The notes under the pieces: generated by a model
What the model saw: only the letters and a program-made list of their open reading frames with translations
Databases searched by the model: none
What the model was told of the DNA's origin: nothing
Made by a program: the position numbers and the translations under genes
NCBI RefSeq assembly: GCF_020531985.1
Contig: NZ_JAJAVQ010000005.1
Coordinates: forward strand, 1 to 64,000
Direction of reading: 5' to 3'
DNA from: Rheinheimera aquimaris
GTDB lineage: Bacteria > Pseudomonadota > Gammaproteobacteria > Enterobacterales > Alteromonadaceae
Length of the DNA stretch: 64,000 bases
Shown: piece by piece, positions 46,322 to 55,649 of the stretch
Position numbering within the stretch: the first letter of the stretch is position 1
Layout: each line of letters opens with the position of its first letter

Positions 46322-46459
46322 TCAGTTACATCCGCATTGCGTTATTTCTCGTTTCAGGTAGGCTGGTCGGATAGGTGAAACCGCTGAAAACCTATATTCT
46401 GCAGGCCTTGAATCAGGCTGCAATCTTAACGTAAAAACTGGTGCTGAGGAACCGCCTTA

Positions 46460-47065
46460 ATGACCCCGCTGATTGGAATTATGATGCTGGCAGCCTATCT
46501 TTGTGGCTCCATTTCGTCGGCAGTGCTGGTCAGCAAACTGTTCCGCTTACCCGATCCCCGTTTACATGGCTCCGGCAACCCCGGTGCAACCAACGTGCTG
46601 CGCTTAGGCGGCAAAGTTCCTGCCGTGCTGGTATTAGTGTTTGATATTTTAAAAGGCACTATCCCGGTCTGGGGCTCCTATTTTCTGAAAATAGAACCGC
46701 TATATTTAGGCTTAATCGCAATCTGCGCCTGTGTTGGGCATATCTTTCCGCTATTTTTTGGCTTTAAAGGCGGTAAAGCAGTGGCAACAGCTTTTGGTGC
46801 TATGATGCCCATTGGTCTGGATCTGGCGGGCTTATTGATAGGTAGTTGGCTGGTGATTGTCGCGCTAAGTGGCTACTCGTCACTGGCGGCCATTTTGACG
46901 GTGAGCCTGGCACCGGTGTTTACATGGTTTATCAAGCCTTTGTATACAATACCGGTGTCTATGCTCAGCGTGCTGATTATTCTGCGCCACCGCGAAAACA
47001 TAGTACGCTTGTGGCAGGGTAAAGAGAGCAAAGTGTGGGATAAGACCAAACGCATTCGCGAGTAG
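46460..47065 (+). CDS. plsY: acyl-phosphate glycerol-3-phosphate acyltransferase PlsY
   Basis: A 201-residue inner-membrane enzyme making lysophosphatidic acid from acyl-phosphate, the first step of phospholipid synthesis. Motif 1 is SGNPGATN and motif 2 is [11 protein letters not shown]. The third appears near residue 180 as a basic HRENIVRL segment. There are five hydrophobic helices. The window thus contains both plsY and plsC. It is preceded by AGGAACCGCC. Confidence 0.94.
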   Translation: MTPLIGIMMLAAYLCGSISSAVLVSKLFRLPDPRLHGSGNPGATNVLRLGGKVPAVLVLVFDILKGTIPVWGSYFLKIEPLYLGLIAICACVGHIFPLFFGFKGGKAVATAFGAMMPIGLDLAGLLIGSWLVIVALSGYSSLAAILTVSLAPVFTWFIKPLYTIPVSMLSVLIILRHRENIVRLWQGKESKVWDKTKRIRE

Positions 47066-47103
47066 CTTAACCCAGTATTCGCTATAGCTTCCGGTTGCAA
47101 CTC

Positions 47104-47172
47104 CCGCTTTGGCTCACCACAGCAACTCGCTACCGCTTGCGCGTTCGCTCAGACACTCTGTGGTGCCCAAAT
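47104..47172. repeat. long imperfect inverted-repeat element between plsY and tsaD
   Basis: CACCACAG (47115-47122) and CTGTGGTG (47158-47165) pair perfectly. Outside them, after a small bulge, TTTGG and CCAAA pair again. The 35-nt loop is GC-rich with repeated AGCG-type units. The 176-bp gap between the convergent genes holds no reading frame of note. It looks like a palindromic interspersed repeat or a small structured RNA. Other copies would lie outside the window. Confidence 0.5.
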
Positions 47173-47241
47173 CGTGATTCCAACCTTCAGCCTCGCAGGG
47201 TCATTACTCAAAGCCCCCACATAACGCATTGATTATAACGT

Positions 47242-48255
47242 TTACACCACAGGTAAGTCCTGCATCGGCCAGCGTGGCGTAACGCCAATCGTTAAATCCT
47301 GCTGCTGCCCTGCAGCTAAACGAAAATACCCAGCCAGCGCAATCATAGCGCCGTTATCCGTACAAAACTCTTTGCGTGGATAAAACACCTCACCACCATA
47401 GCGCGTTAACAACACTGCCAGTTGCTCACGTAATGATGTATTCGCACTAACGCCACCTGCAATCACCAGGCGCTTATAGCCGGTTTGCTGCAATGCGCGT
47501 TCACATTTAATTACCAGCGTATCCACCACCGCTTGCTGAAACGATGCTGCGATATCCGCTTGCACCTGAGTACTGTTACCTTCTTTAGCAATCACGTTGG
47601 CAGCAGAGGTTTTCAGGCCGCTAAAGCTAAAATCCAAGCCCGGCCTGTCGGTCATCGGTCGGGGAAATTTGTATTTTTTCGCATCGCCCTGAGTCGCCAG
47701 TTTGGCCAGCAACGGGCCGCCCGGGTAGTCTAACCCCATCAGCTTGGCCGTTTTATCAAAGGCTTCACCGGCGGCATCGTCAATAGACTCCCCCAGCAGC
47801 TCGTAACGGCCAATACCTTCAACGGCCACTAACTGGGTGTGACCACCCGACACTAAAAGCGCAAGAAAAGGGAACTCTGGCGAGCGCTCTTCCAGCATCG
47901 GTGCCAGTAAGTGGCCTTCCATATGGTGCACGGCCAGTGCCGGTTTATTCCACGCCATCGCCAGCGACCTGCCAATAGCCGCGCCAACGAGCAGCGCACC
48001 GGCAAGACCAGGGCCGGCGGTATAAGCCACGCCATCGATATCGGCAGCATGGCAACCGGCTTCTTTTAAAGCCTGTTTAATTAACGGAATGGTTTTACGG
48101 ATATGGTCACGCGACGCCAGCTCAGGCACCACACCACCGTAATCGGCATGCAATGGGATCTGACTATACAGTACATGACTGAGTAACCCTTGCTGGTCAT
48201 CATAGATCGCTATACCGGTTTCGTCGCAGGACGTTTCTATACCTAAAACTCGCAT
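47242..48255 (-). CDS. tsaD: tRNA N6-adenosine threonylcarbamoyltransferase TsaD
   Basis: A 337-residue ASKHA-fold catalytic subunit that forms t6A37 on ANN-decoding tRNAs with TsaB, TsaE and TsaC. The metal motif is HHMEGH (HxExH). The nucleotide blocks are [24 protein letters not shown] and [11 protein letters not shown]. It is divergent from rpsU, the standard gammaproteobacterial order. A minus-strand TACAAT (286-291 past 48000) may be its -10. Confidence 0.97.
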   Translation of the reverse strand: MRVLGIETSCDETGIAIYDDQQGLLSHVLYSQIPLHADYGGVVPELASRDHIRKTIPLIKQALKEAGCHAADIDGVAYTAGPGLAGALLVGAAIGRSLAMAWNKPALAVHHMEGHLLAPMLEERSPEFPFLALLVSGGHTQLVAVEGIGRYELLGESIDDAAGEAFDKTAKLMGLDYPGGPLLAKLATQGDAKKYKFPRPMTDRPGLDFSFSGLKTSAANVIAKEGNSTQVQADIAASFQQAVVDTLVIKCERALQQTGYKRLVIAGGVSANTSLREQLAVLLTRYGGEVFYPRKEFCTDNGAMIALAGYFRLAAGQQQDLTIGVTPRWPMQDLPVV

Positions 48256-48342
48256 CTGTGTCTCAAATCCGCTAAAATAGCGCGCATTGTACCGGCTCAG
48301 CCCACGCAGAGCCAGAGGATCGGATTTAGATCGCAGAACTGC

Positions 48343-48372
48343 TTTACATCACCCTGTCTTTTTGCGTAAAAT
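48343..48372 (+). promoter_or_regulatory. rpsU promoter
   Basis: A -35 TTTACA (48343-48348) and -10 TAAAAT (48367-48372) are separated by 18 bp, with the ATG about 64 nt downstream. The GC-rich TGCCGCACC after the -10 suits a growth-rate-controlled promoter of the rpsU-dnaG-rpoD operon. Confidence 0.65.
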
Positions 48373-48435
48373 GCCGCACCATTTTTAATCGTATTGGTTC
48401 AGAGATAACCAATTTGGCCCTGAGGTGAGAATTTA

Positions 48436-48651
48436 ATGCCTGTTGTTAAAGTAAAAGAGAACGAACCGTTTGACGTAGCATTACGTCGTTTCAAGCGCTC
48501 ATGTGAAAAAGCTGGTGTATTAGCTGACGTTCGCGCAAAAGAATTCTACGAGAAGCCAACCTGGATCCGTAAGCGTAAAAAAGCAGCAGCTGTTAAGCGT
48601 CACGCTAAGAAGCTGTCTCGCGAAAACGCACGTCGTATCAAGCTGTACTAA
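48436..48651 (+). CDS. rpsU: 30S ribosomal protein bS21
   Basis: A 71-residue basic protein of the small subunit platform needed for start-site binding. The sequence begins [18 protein letters not shown] and ends [14 protein letters not shown], essentially the E. coli protein. It is the first gene of the macromolecular-synthesis operon (translation, replication, transcription). The next gene, dnaG, follows after a 153-nt spacer holding a terminator. Confidence 0.99.
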   Translation: MPVVKVKENEPFDVALRRFKRSCEKAGVLADVRAKEFYEKPTWIRKRKKAAAVKRHAKKLSRENARRIKLY

Positions 48652-48750
48652 GCTCCGCTTAGCTTACCCGCTGTACGACCACGGTGCTGTCTGCTGATAA
48701 ATATCAGCATTGAAGAGCCCGTCGTGATATTGCAAAGTTGATATCTGCAT

Positions 48751-48780
48751 ACCGTGCCCGCAAGGCACGGTTTGTCTTTT
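48751..48780 (+). terminator. internal terminator between rpsU and dnaG
   Basis: An 8-bp stem ACCGTGCC/GGCACGGT with a 5-nt loop, then TTGTCTTTTT. It matches in position the partial terminator of the E. coli operon that keeps dnaG expression far below rpsU. Confidence 0.85.
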
Positions 48781-48804
48781 TCTGAATAACGCCGAAGGAA
48801 AAAG

Positions 48805-50559
48805 GTGGCAGGACAAATCCCAAGACAGTTTATCGACGAATTACTGGCCCGCACCGATATCGTCGAACTGATTGACCAGCGCGTACCGCTTAAAAAAGCC
48901 GGTAGAAATTACGCCGCCTGTTGCCCGTTTCATAGCGAAAAGTCGCCTTCTTTTACTGTCAGCCCCGATAAACAGTTTTATCATTGTTTCGGTTGCGGTG
49001 CGCACGGTAACGCCATCAGCTTTATGATGGAATTTGAACAGTTGGAATTCGTAGAGGCGATTGAAGAGCTGGCGCAGCTACACCATCTGGACGTACCACG
49101 TGAGCAAGGGGCGGCTAAAGCACGGCCTGCAGCACATGCCGATGATTACACCTTAATGCAGCAAGCCGCTGCATTTTATCAGCAGCAGCTAATACAGCAC
49201 CCAGATGCGCAGAAGGTACGGCAATATATTGCCAAACGCGGCTTAAGCGAGAAAACAGTTGCCGACTTTGCGATTGGTTATGCGCCGGATGGCTGGGATA
49301 ATCTGCTAAAGCAGCTCAGCCCGGTTAATAACAGAACGCTACGCGATCAGCTGGTTGAACTGAGGCTGATTAACCGTAATGACAATGGCCGCGAGTACGA
49401 TTTTTTTCGCGACCGCTTAATGTTTCCTATCCGCGATAAACGCGGCCGTGTTATTGCCTTTGGTGGTCGCGTACTGGGAGACGGTACCCCAAAATACCTG
49501 AATTCGCCGGAAAGCCGCTTATTTCATAAAGGCCGCGAATTGTATGGTTTATTTGAGGCCCGCCAGCAGCCGGGACACTTAGAACAGGTACTGGTAGTAG
49601 AAGGCTACATGGACGTTGTCGCACTGGCTGAGCATGATATTCGTTTTGCCGTCGCGTGCTTAGGCACTGCCACGACGTCAGATCATATGCATACACTGTT
49701 TCGCTACACGCCCAAAGTAGTGTGCTGCTATGACGGAGACCGGGCCGGACGTGATGCCGCCTGGCGCGCATTACAAAATGCACTGCCACAGTTAAAAGAC
49801 GGCGTGGAACTTAACTTTGTGTTTTTACCCGATGGTGAAGACCCGGACACACTGGTGCAAAAGGAAGGCAAAGACGCTTTTTTGCAGCGTATTGCGGCAG
49901 CAACACCGCTGAACCAGTATTTCTTCGAGCATCTGATCCAGGAATTTGATCCGGCAACAGATGCAGGAAAATCGGCATTGTCAGTTAAAGCCGCCGAACT
50001 GATTAAACAAATTCCCAGTGAATTTTATCGCGACAGCTTAAGCGACAAACTGGCTAACCTGCTGGGTAAACCACGGGAACGGACGAAAGCAGCAGTAAAA
50101 CGGGCACCTAACCGGATAACACCCGCCACAATGAAAATTACGCCAATGCGCCGGGCTATTGGTTTATTGTTGCAGTATCCCCATTTAGTGAAGGTAATGC
50201 CTGATGCGCCGGAGCTGGCAGACGCAGATATCCCCGGTATTAACTTACTGCTGGCCATACAACAACGGTTGCAGCAAGAGCCCGGGTTAACCACAGCCCA
50301 GTTACTTGAGCAATGGCGGGATTTACCTGAACACAGCATCCTGATGACGCTGGCCGCCTGGGAACACCAGATCGAGCCCGAACAGCTGTCGCAGGAGTTT
50401 ATCGACACATTTTATTTTATTGAAGATCAGTATCTGCAAAAGCAACTGGATGAACTGGCACTACGGGCCAAGCTTAACCAGTTAAGCAAAGCCGAGTGGC
50501 ACAAATACAACCTGTTGCTGCAGGCACTGAAAAGCAAAAAACCAAAGCTTGCGACCTAA
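48805..50559 (+). CDS. dnaG: DNA primase DnaG
   Basis: A 584-residue primase making RNA primers for replication. The CHC2 zinc ribbon uses C40, H43, C61 and C64. The TOPRIM core has VVEGYMDVVAL (near 268) and DGDRAGRDA (near 312). A helicase-binding C-terminal domain of about 150 residues follows and is the most variable part. The start is GTG after GGAAAAAG, a weak start expected for a low-level protein. It is followed by rpoD after 85 nt containing its own promoter. Confidence 0.97.
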   Translation: MAGQIPRQFIDELLARTDIVELIDQRVPLKKAGRNYAACCPFHSEKSPSFTVSPDKQFYHCFGCGAHGNAISFMMEFEQLEFVEAIEELAQLHHLDVPREQGAAKARPAAHADDYTLMQQAAAFYQQQLIQHPDAQKVRQYIAKRGLSEKTVADFAIGYAPDGWDNLLKQLSPVNNRTLRDQLVELRLINRNDNGREYDFFRDRLMFPIRDKRGRVIAFGGRVLGDGTPKYLNSPESRLFHKGRELYGLFEARQQPGHLEQVLVVEGYMDVVALAEHDIRFAVACLGTATTSDHMHTLFRYTPKVVCCYDGDRAGRDAAWRALQNALPQLKDGVELNFVFLPDGEDPDTLVQKEGKDAFLQRIAAATPLNQYFFEHLIQEFDPATDAGKSALSVKAAELIKQIPSEFYRDSLSDKLANLLGKPRERTKAAVKRAPNRITPATMKITPMRRAIGLLLQYPHLVKVMPDAPELADADIPGINLLLAIQQRLQQEPGLTTAQLLEQWRDLPEHSILMTLAAWEHQIEPEQLSQEFIDTFYFIEDQYLQKQLDELALRAKLNQLSKAEWHKYNLLLQALKSKKPKLAT

Positions 50560-50585
50560 TGCAGCTGGCTAGAAAAGCTGCGCTT

Positions 50586-50594
50586 TGTTATAAT
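50586..50594 (+). promoter_or_regulatory. internal promoter of rpoD
   Basis: An extended perfect -10, TGT-TATAAT, in the dnaG-rpoD gap, 50 nt before the rpoD ATG. No good -35 is seen, which the extended -10 can offset. Confidence 0.6.
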
Positions 50595-50644
50595 CGCTAG
50601 TTCGCAATTTTACATTAATCAACATTGGTGGAAGATAAGTCTCT

Positions 50645-52489
50645 ATGGAGCAAAATCCTCAGTCGCAGTTAAAACTCCTGATCATCAAAGGTAAAGAGCA
50701 AGGTTATCTGACCTTTGCTGAGGTGAATGACCACCTGCCACAAGACATTATCGATTCTGATCAGATAGAAGACATTATCCGCATGATCAACGACATGGGG
50801 ATCCAGGTGTTTGAAAGCGCTCCGGATGCCGACGATCTGATCATGGCTGATGCCACCACAGACGAAGACGCAGTAGAAGAAGCTGCCCAGGCGCTGGTAA
50901 GCGTTGATAAAGAATTGGGCCGTACCACCGATCCGGTGCGTATGTATATGCGTGAAATGGGTACAGTTGAGCTATTAACCCGTGAAGGTGAGATTGATAT
51001 CGCCAAGCGGATTGAAGATGGTATCAACACGGTACAAAGCTCTGTTGCTGAATATCCTGAAGCTATTACCTACCTGCTGGAGCAGTGGGACAAATACGAA
51101 GCGGAAGAAATTCGCTTAAGCGACATCGTTACTGCTTTTATCGACCCGAATGATATTGATGAAGCGCCAATTTCTGGCAGCCACATCGGTTCTGACGTAC
51201 CAGAAGATCAAATGGACGATGACGACGATTCAGACGACGATGATGATTCTGACGGCGATTCAGATGACGGCGACAGCGGCCCGGATCCGGAAATGGCGCG
51301 CGAAAAGTTTGGCGAACTGCGTACCCAGTACGAAGTAACCCGCAACTCTATCGTCAAAAATGGCCGTGAGCACGCTACCACTAAAGCTGAAATTGAGAAG
51401 CTGAGTGAAGTATTCCGTTGTTTCCGCCTGGTACCGAAGCAATTCGATCGCCTGGTGAAAAACATGCGCGAAATGATGGATCGCGTACGGGTGCAAGAAC
51501 GCATTGTGATGAAACACTGCGTTGAATACGCCAAAATGCCGAAGAAAAACTTCGTCAAAGCCTTTACCGGTTTTGAAACATCAACTGCGTGGCTGGATGC
51601 TGAAATCGCCGCCAATAAACCATACTCGCTGAAGCTGAAAGAGCTGCACGAAGAGCTGGTACGCAGCATTGAAAAACTGAAAAAGATTGAAGAAGAAACC
51701 GGCTTAAGCATCTTTAAAATCAAAGATATTAACCGTCGTATGTCAATCGGTGAGGCCAAAGCACGCCGCGCGAAAAAAGAGATGGTTGAAGCTAACTTAC
51801 GTCTGGTTATTTCTATCGCGAAGAAGTACACCAACCGTGGTTTGCAGTTCCTGGATTTAATTCAGGAAGGTAACATCGGTCTGATGAAGGCTGTAGATAA
51901 GTTCGAATACCGTCGTGGTTATAAGTTCTCAACCTACGCCACCTGGTGGATCCGGCAGGCTATTACGCGTTCTATCGCGGACCAGGCCCGTACCATCCGT
52001 ATCCCGGTGCACATGATTGAAACGATCAATAAGCTGAACCGTATTTCACGCCAGATGCTGCAGGAAATGGGTCGTGAGCCTTCACCGGAAGAACTGTCTG
52101 AGCGCATGCAAATGCCGGAAGATAAGATCCGTAAAGTACTGAAGATCGCCAAAGAACCTATTTCGATGGAGACGCCGATTGGTGATGATGAAGATTCACA
52201 TCTGGGCGATTTTATCGAAGATGCCACCGGCGAATCGCCGCTGGACTCGGCCACCATGGAAAGCCTGAAAAACGCCACCAACGAAGTACTGGCAGGCTTA
52301 ACAGCACGTGAAGCCAAGGTCCTGCGGATGCGTTTTGGTATCGACATGAACACCGACCACACGTTGGAAGAAGTCGGTAAACAGTTTGACGTAACACGTG
52401 AGCGTATCCGTCAGATTGAAGCCAAAGCGCTGCGTAAACTGCGCCACCCGTCACGTTCTGAAGTATTAAAAAGCTTCCTCGACGAGTAA
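50645..52489 (+). CDS. rpoD: RNA polymerase primary sigma factor RpoD (sigma-70)
   Basis: A 614-residue housekeeping sigma factor. Region 1.1 (about 1-80) is followed by an Asp-rich non-conserved insert (about 185-215). Regions 2.1-2.4 contain [29 protein letters not shown], and region 3 has [15 protein letters not shown]. Region 4.2 has [31 protein letters not shown]. The core is nearly identical to E. coli. The acidic insert is a normal sigma-70 feature. Confidence 0.99.
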   Translation: MEQNPQSQLKLLIIKGKEQGYLTFAEVNDHLPQDIIDSDQIEDIIRMINDMGIQVFESAPDADDLIMADATTDEDAVEEAAQALVSVDKELGRTTDPVRMYMREMGTVELLTREGEIDIAKRIEDGINTVQSSVAEYPEAITYLLEQWDKYEAEEIRLSDIVTAFIDPNDIDEAPISGSHIGSDVPEDQMDDDDDSDDDDDSDGDSDDGDSGPDPEMAREKFGELRTQYEVTRNSIVKNGREHATTKAEIEKLSEVFRCFRLVPKQFDRLVKNMREMMDRVRVQERIVMKHCVEYAKMPKKNFVKAFTGFETSTAWLDAEIAANKPYSLKLKELHEELVRSIEKLKKIEEETGLSIFKIKDINRRMSIGEAKARRAKKEMVEANLRLVISIAKKYTNRGLQFLDLIQEGNIGLMKAVDKFEYRRGYKFSTYATWWIRQAITRSIADQARTIRIPVHMIETINKLNRISRQMLQEMGREPSPEELSERMQMPEDKIRKVLKIAKEPISMETPIGDDEDSHLGDFIEDATGESPLDSATMESLKNATNEVLAGLTAREAKVLRMRFGIDMNTDHTLEEVGKQFDVTRERIRQIEAKALRKLRHPSRSEVLKSFLDE

Positions 52490-52502
52490 AGCAGCTATCC
52501 GG

Positions 52503-52528
52503 ATAAAGGCGCCAACAGGCGCCTTTAT
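52503..52528 (+). terminator. intrinsic terminator of rpoD operon
   Basis: A perfect 11-bp stem ATAAAGGCGCC/GGCGCCTTTAT with an AACA loop, then TATTTTC. Confidence 0.93.
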
Positions 52529-52589
52529 TATTTTCGGCCGAATAAGCTTAAAAAATCAGCAATTAGGCACACTTAGCCTAACAAGCCGG

Positions 52590-52618
52590 ATGACAAAGAG
52601 CGCAAAAGTTTTTATACT
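52590..52618 (+). promoter_or_regulatory. promoter of tRNA-Ile(CAU)
   Basis: A -35 ATGACA (52590-52595) and -10 TATACT (52613-52618) are separated by exactly 17 bp. A GC-rich discriminator follows, about 22 nt before the tRNA 5' end. Confidence 0.75.
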
Positions 52619-52640
52619 GCCTGCCGCTTTAATAGCGAAT

Positions 52641-52717
52641 GGCCCCATAGCTCAGTTGGTTAGAGCGCTCGACTCATAATCGATCGGTCGCTGGTTCGAG
52701 TCCAGCTGGGGCCACCA
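52641..52717 (+). tRNA. tRNA-Ile2 (CAU anticodon, lysidine-modified type)
   Basis: A 77-nt tRNA with encoded CCA. The acceptor GGCCCCA/TGGGGCC pairs perfectly, and the T stem is GCTGG/CCAGC. The loop CTCATAA gives anticodon CAU. The GGCCCC acceptor and T stem match E. coli ileX rather than elongator or initiator tRNA-Met, so C34 is expected to be lysidinylated by TilS and read AUA. The first anticodon-stem pair (27-43) is a C-U mismatch. Automatic tools may label it tRNA-Met. Confidence 0.9.
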
Positions 52718-52849
52718 TTCTTCCCACATCGTACCAAATCAGTTCACTCCAACGCTTTTCTCTCACCACCTGTCGTTTGCTGCAACGGTATTGTTTTGCT
52801 GCGTGCTATAAAAATACTCTGTGTATAAAATATACAACACGGAGAGAAG

Positions 52850-53509
52850 GTGAAAAAATTATTATTATGCGTAATGGGGTTATTTATGGCGACAGCCCAC
52901 TGTAGTGAGCCAGAACTGACCATAGTACAAAAGCCAGTACAAATGAATGACACCAGAACGGCGCTTACGCTGGAGTATCTGAAACAGCGTTATGATATCG
53001 AACAGGACGAACCGACGATTACACCGACGATGGTCGTGGTGCATTGGACGGTGATCCCGACGTTAGAGCAGACTTTTGCTGCTTTTGATCCGGCTGAATT
53101 GCCTGCCGCCCGTGATGGCATTCGCAGCGGCGGCCAACTGAATGTGTCCAGCCAGTTTGTCATCGACCGCGACGGCACTATTTATCAGTTACTGCCGGAA
53201 ACCTATATGGCAAGGCACACTATCGGCCTGAATTACACCGCTATAGGGATTGAAAACATCGCCGATGGTAAAGATTTGCCAATGACCGACGCTCAGCTTG
53301 AAGCCAATAGCAGGCTAATCCGCTATCTGGCCGGTAAATACCCGATTGAATTTGTGCTGGGTCACAGCGAGTACCAAGCGTTTAAAGGTACCCGCTGGTG
53401 GAAAGAACGTGATGCCAACTACATTACCGAGAAAAACGACCCGGACCCGGAATTTATGCAGCGGTTACGCAGCCAGCTAACCGATTTGGCATTGAAACCA
53501 CTGCCCTGA
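52850..53509 (+). CDS. secreted N-acetylmuramoyl-L-alanine amidase (Amidase_2/PGRP type)
   Basis: A 219-residue periplasmic or secreted peptidoglycan hydrolase. A signal peptide (KKLLLCVMGLFMATAHC) precedes a type 2 amidase domain. The zinc ligands are probably H65 in VVVHWTV and the His in MARHTIGLNY, with a third near LGHSEYQAF or DPDPEF. ExE-type IGIENI is also present. The GTG start follows GGAG at 5 nt. The Cys near residue 18 lacks a proper lipobox, so a lipoprotein is unlikely. A role in cell-wall recycling or turnover is inferred. Confidence 0.87.
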   Translation: MKKLLLCVMGLFMATAHCSEPELTIVQKPVQMNDTRTALTLEYLKQRYDIEQDEPTITPTMVVVHWTVIPTLEQTFAAFDPAELPAARDGIRSGGQLNVSSQFVIDRDGTIYQLLPETYMARHTIGLNYTAIGIENIADGKDLPMTDAQLEANSRLIRYLAGKYPIEFVLGHSEYQAFKGTRWWKERDANYITEKNDPDPEFMQRLRSQLTDLALKPLP

Positions 53510-53531
53510 TAGCAGCGAGCAAACAGCGCAG

Positions 53532-55568
53532 TCAGGGTTTTTCTGCGCTGTCTGGCGGTAATGGGGTTAGCTCGCCGGTGTGCAGATTAATGCGAAAATG
53601 ATCATAGGACACGCCTTTGCTAAACACTGCCAGCATATCAAACAGCAAGCCAAACTGTTTGCTTACATAGGCTGTCAGGCTACCGCTGTTTTGTCTGTCA
53701 GTGGCTTGCCTGGCCAGCTGAGCGGCCAAAAAACGATACTGTGCTAACCGCTCTGCGCTGATATCGGTCAGCGCCAGGCTGCCGGCATTTCGTAAACGAT
53801 AAAAATCCAGCGCTACATCAAAGCCATGCCAACCGGCAAAGGTATTCAGCACTACACCTGCCTTTGCTGCATCCTGCTGCAGCTTTTGCCCGGCGGTTTG
53901 CCACTGTGGGCTTTGCATCAGCTGTTCAAGCTGCTCAGGTGATTGCTGCAGCTGTGCCAACGTCATATCGGTTTGCAGCTGTGTCAGGATTGCCATCTGT
54001 TCTCCGTTCAACGCTAATAACAGCGTACGCAGTTCCTCCGGCCACTCTGATGGTAGAAAGCGTTGCCGTGTCAGTTCGCGCAAATGCCAGTTGGCAAACT
54101 CGCGATAGTTCGCTGACTGCAGAATTCCGCTGTTCCAGGCTGCGTCGGCATCTGTTTGCCGTAATTGCTGATGCTCAAGCCGGTAATGCTCGAACAACTC
54201 GTCAAAACGTGGCACCTCGTTTAGCACTATGGTATCAACCTCGACATCATAGTCAGGCAATACCGTCAGCAGTTTGTAAGCCGGTACATAAGCAGCTATC
54301 GATGGCGACTGAATATTCAGCAGGTAGCGGCCATCGCTGTAATGGGCCAGATTAGTATTGTTCAGGTGCATATGGCCGCCGACATGCAGCCGGATGCCGG
54401 CTTTAGCTAAGGTGTGCCCTACGTCATCATCTGGCTTGCGCCCCAGCTGGGCGCTGTTTTTACCAAGCAAACCGGCAATATGATCAGATTGGCCCTGATA
54501 AAATTCCAGCATCGGAAAGTGACTAAAAGTAAGCAGGGTTTTGCCCTGTTGTTGTGCCCGTCTGGCAACCTGCTCCACCCAGGCAATAACATGCGGCTTG
54601 TACTTTAGCACAGCGTTGTAACCGGCATTACCTGAACCTTTAAACCCTGTAGGCTCTGCCTCATCCGGTATATAAACATTGGCATCTATCGCCAGTAGCC
54701 ACAAACCCGGGATCGGCTCGACCAGATAGCTGGCATCAACCACCTGACGGCACTCGGTATAGCCCGCCTGACGATAAGCGCCGCCCCCGCCCTGACGGCA
54801 GATTTGATACTGCCGCTGCTGCAGATCTGCCTGAGCCTGCGCTGTTGCCAGCTCATAACCGTTGGCGGAGTAGTCACTGAATGGCGTCTCCCAATACAGA
54901 TAGTCCACTGTGGGGTAAAAACCAAAGCCTGACAACTCTGTCATCAGCTCTACGTAACCGGCTTCTTTTACCTGCTCTGAGCACACCAGACGGCGATCTT
55001 CAGGCGATGCTGTGGCTTTATCCGGGCAGCCACCGGCGCCAGCGCTGTATATCGGTTGCGGCTTGCCATCAACGCCCAAATAATCCGCTTTGCCAGCAGC
55101 ATGGCTGAGCGGGCGCACCGGATCATGATTGCCCAATGTCAGCAAAAACTGCATGCCATATTGCTGGCTATAACGCTGCAGTACTTGCTTTAACCCCCGC
55201 ACATGTACCGGCTGACTGTCGTCACTGAAATCGCCCGGCAACACCACCAGCTTGACCCCTTTGGCGGCAATGTCGTCCAGCGCCGCGAGAAAAGCAAAGT
55301 AGTTTTCGTTAAACAAACGGGTAGATTTAAGTTGCGCGGCCATAGTGCGGATAGCGGCTTGCTGGCCGCTTTTACGGTTAGCCAGGCCGCTAAAGCCGTC
55401 GGTGCGGAAATCGGCATAAATATCGTGAAAGTGTACATCAGGCAAAAATGCGATCTGCACCGGCTGTATATCAGCCGCTTGCACCGTTACACCGGTAGCC
55501 CAAAAAACAGCAGCAAGGGCTGCTGCGACCAGCCGCTTTGTCAGTAACCTAAGCTGTGATAACACCAT
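53532..55568 (-). CDS. secreted calcineurin-like metallophosphoesterase
   Basis: About 678 residues. A signal peptide (residues 1-31, ending VQA-A) precedes a large metallophosphoesterase domain with FLPDVHFHD (D44, H46), PGDFSDD, LGNHDPV, FSHFPM and GGHMHLNNT in order. A helical C-terminal half of unknown role follows (about 440-660). The substrate is unknown but is probably a phosphate ester taken from outside. The ATG at 55568 has a GGA site. A longer frame to 55610 runs into the upstream terminator and is rejected. It lies downstream of the TonB receptor gene. Confidence 0.85.
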   Translation of the reverse strand: MVLSQLRLLTKRLVAAALAAVFWATGVTVQAADIQPVQIAFLPDVHFHDIYADFRTDGFSGLANRKSGQQAAIRTMAAQLKSTRLFNENYFAFLAALDDIAAKGVKLVVLPGDFSDDSQPVHVRGLKQVLQRYSQQYGMQFLLTLGNHDPVRPLSHAAGKADYLGVDGKPQPIYSAGAGGCPDKATASPEDRRLVCSEQVKEAGYVELMTELSGFGFYPTVDYLYWETPFSDYSANGYELATAQAQADLQQRQYQICRQGGGGAYRQAGYTECRQVVDASYLVEPIPGLWLLAIDANVYIPDEAEPTGFKGSGNAGYNAVLKYKPHVIAWVEQVARRAQQQGKTLLTFSHFPMLEFYQGQSDHIAGLLGKNSAQLGRKPDDDVGHTLAKAGIRLHVGGHMHLNNTNLAHYSDGRYLLNIQSPSIAAYVPAYKLLTVLPDYDVEVDTIVLNEVPRFDELFEHYRLEHQQLRQTDADAAWNSGILQSANYREFANWHLRELTRQRFLPSEWPEELRTLLLALNGEQMAILTQLQTDMTLAQLQQSPEQLEQLMQSPQWQTAGQKLQQDAAKAGVVLNTFAGWHGFDVALDFYRLRNAGSLALTDISAERLAQYRFLAAQLARQATDRQNSGSLTAYVSKQFGLLFDMLAVFSKGVSYDHFRINLHTGELTPLPPDSAEKP

Positions 55569-55601
55569 CGCTTTATTCCGTTTTGTTGCATCAGAAAATA
55601 T

Positions 55602-55630
55602 AAAGGCCACAGCAGTATTCTGTGGCCTTT
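55602..55630 (-). terminator. terminator between TonB receptor gene and phosphoesterase gene
   Basis: On the minus strand an 11-bp perfect stem AAAGGCCACAG/CTGTGGCCTTT with a 7-nt loop, then ATATTTTC. Some read-through would be needed for joint expression of the two genes. Confidence 0.85.
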
Positions 55631-55649
55631 ACCATTATCGTTTTTACAC

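Noticed and set aside
51200..51300. Asp-rich stretch in rpoD resembling a repeat expansion
   Set aside because: The non-conserved region of gammaproteobacterial sigma-70 is normally acidic, so this is ordinary.
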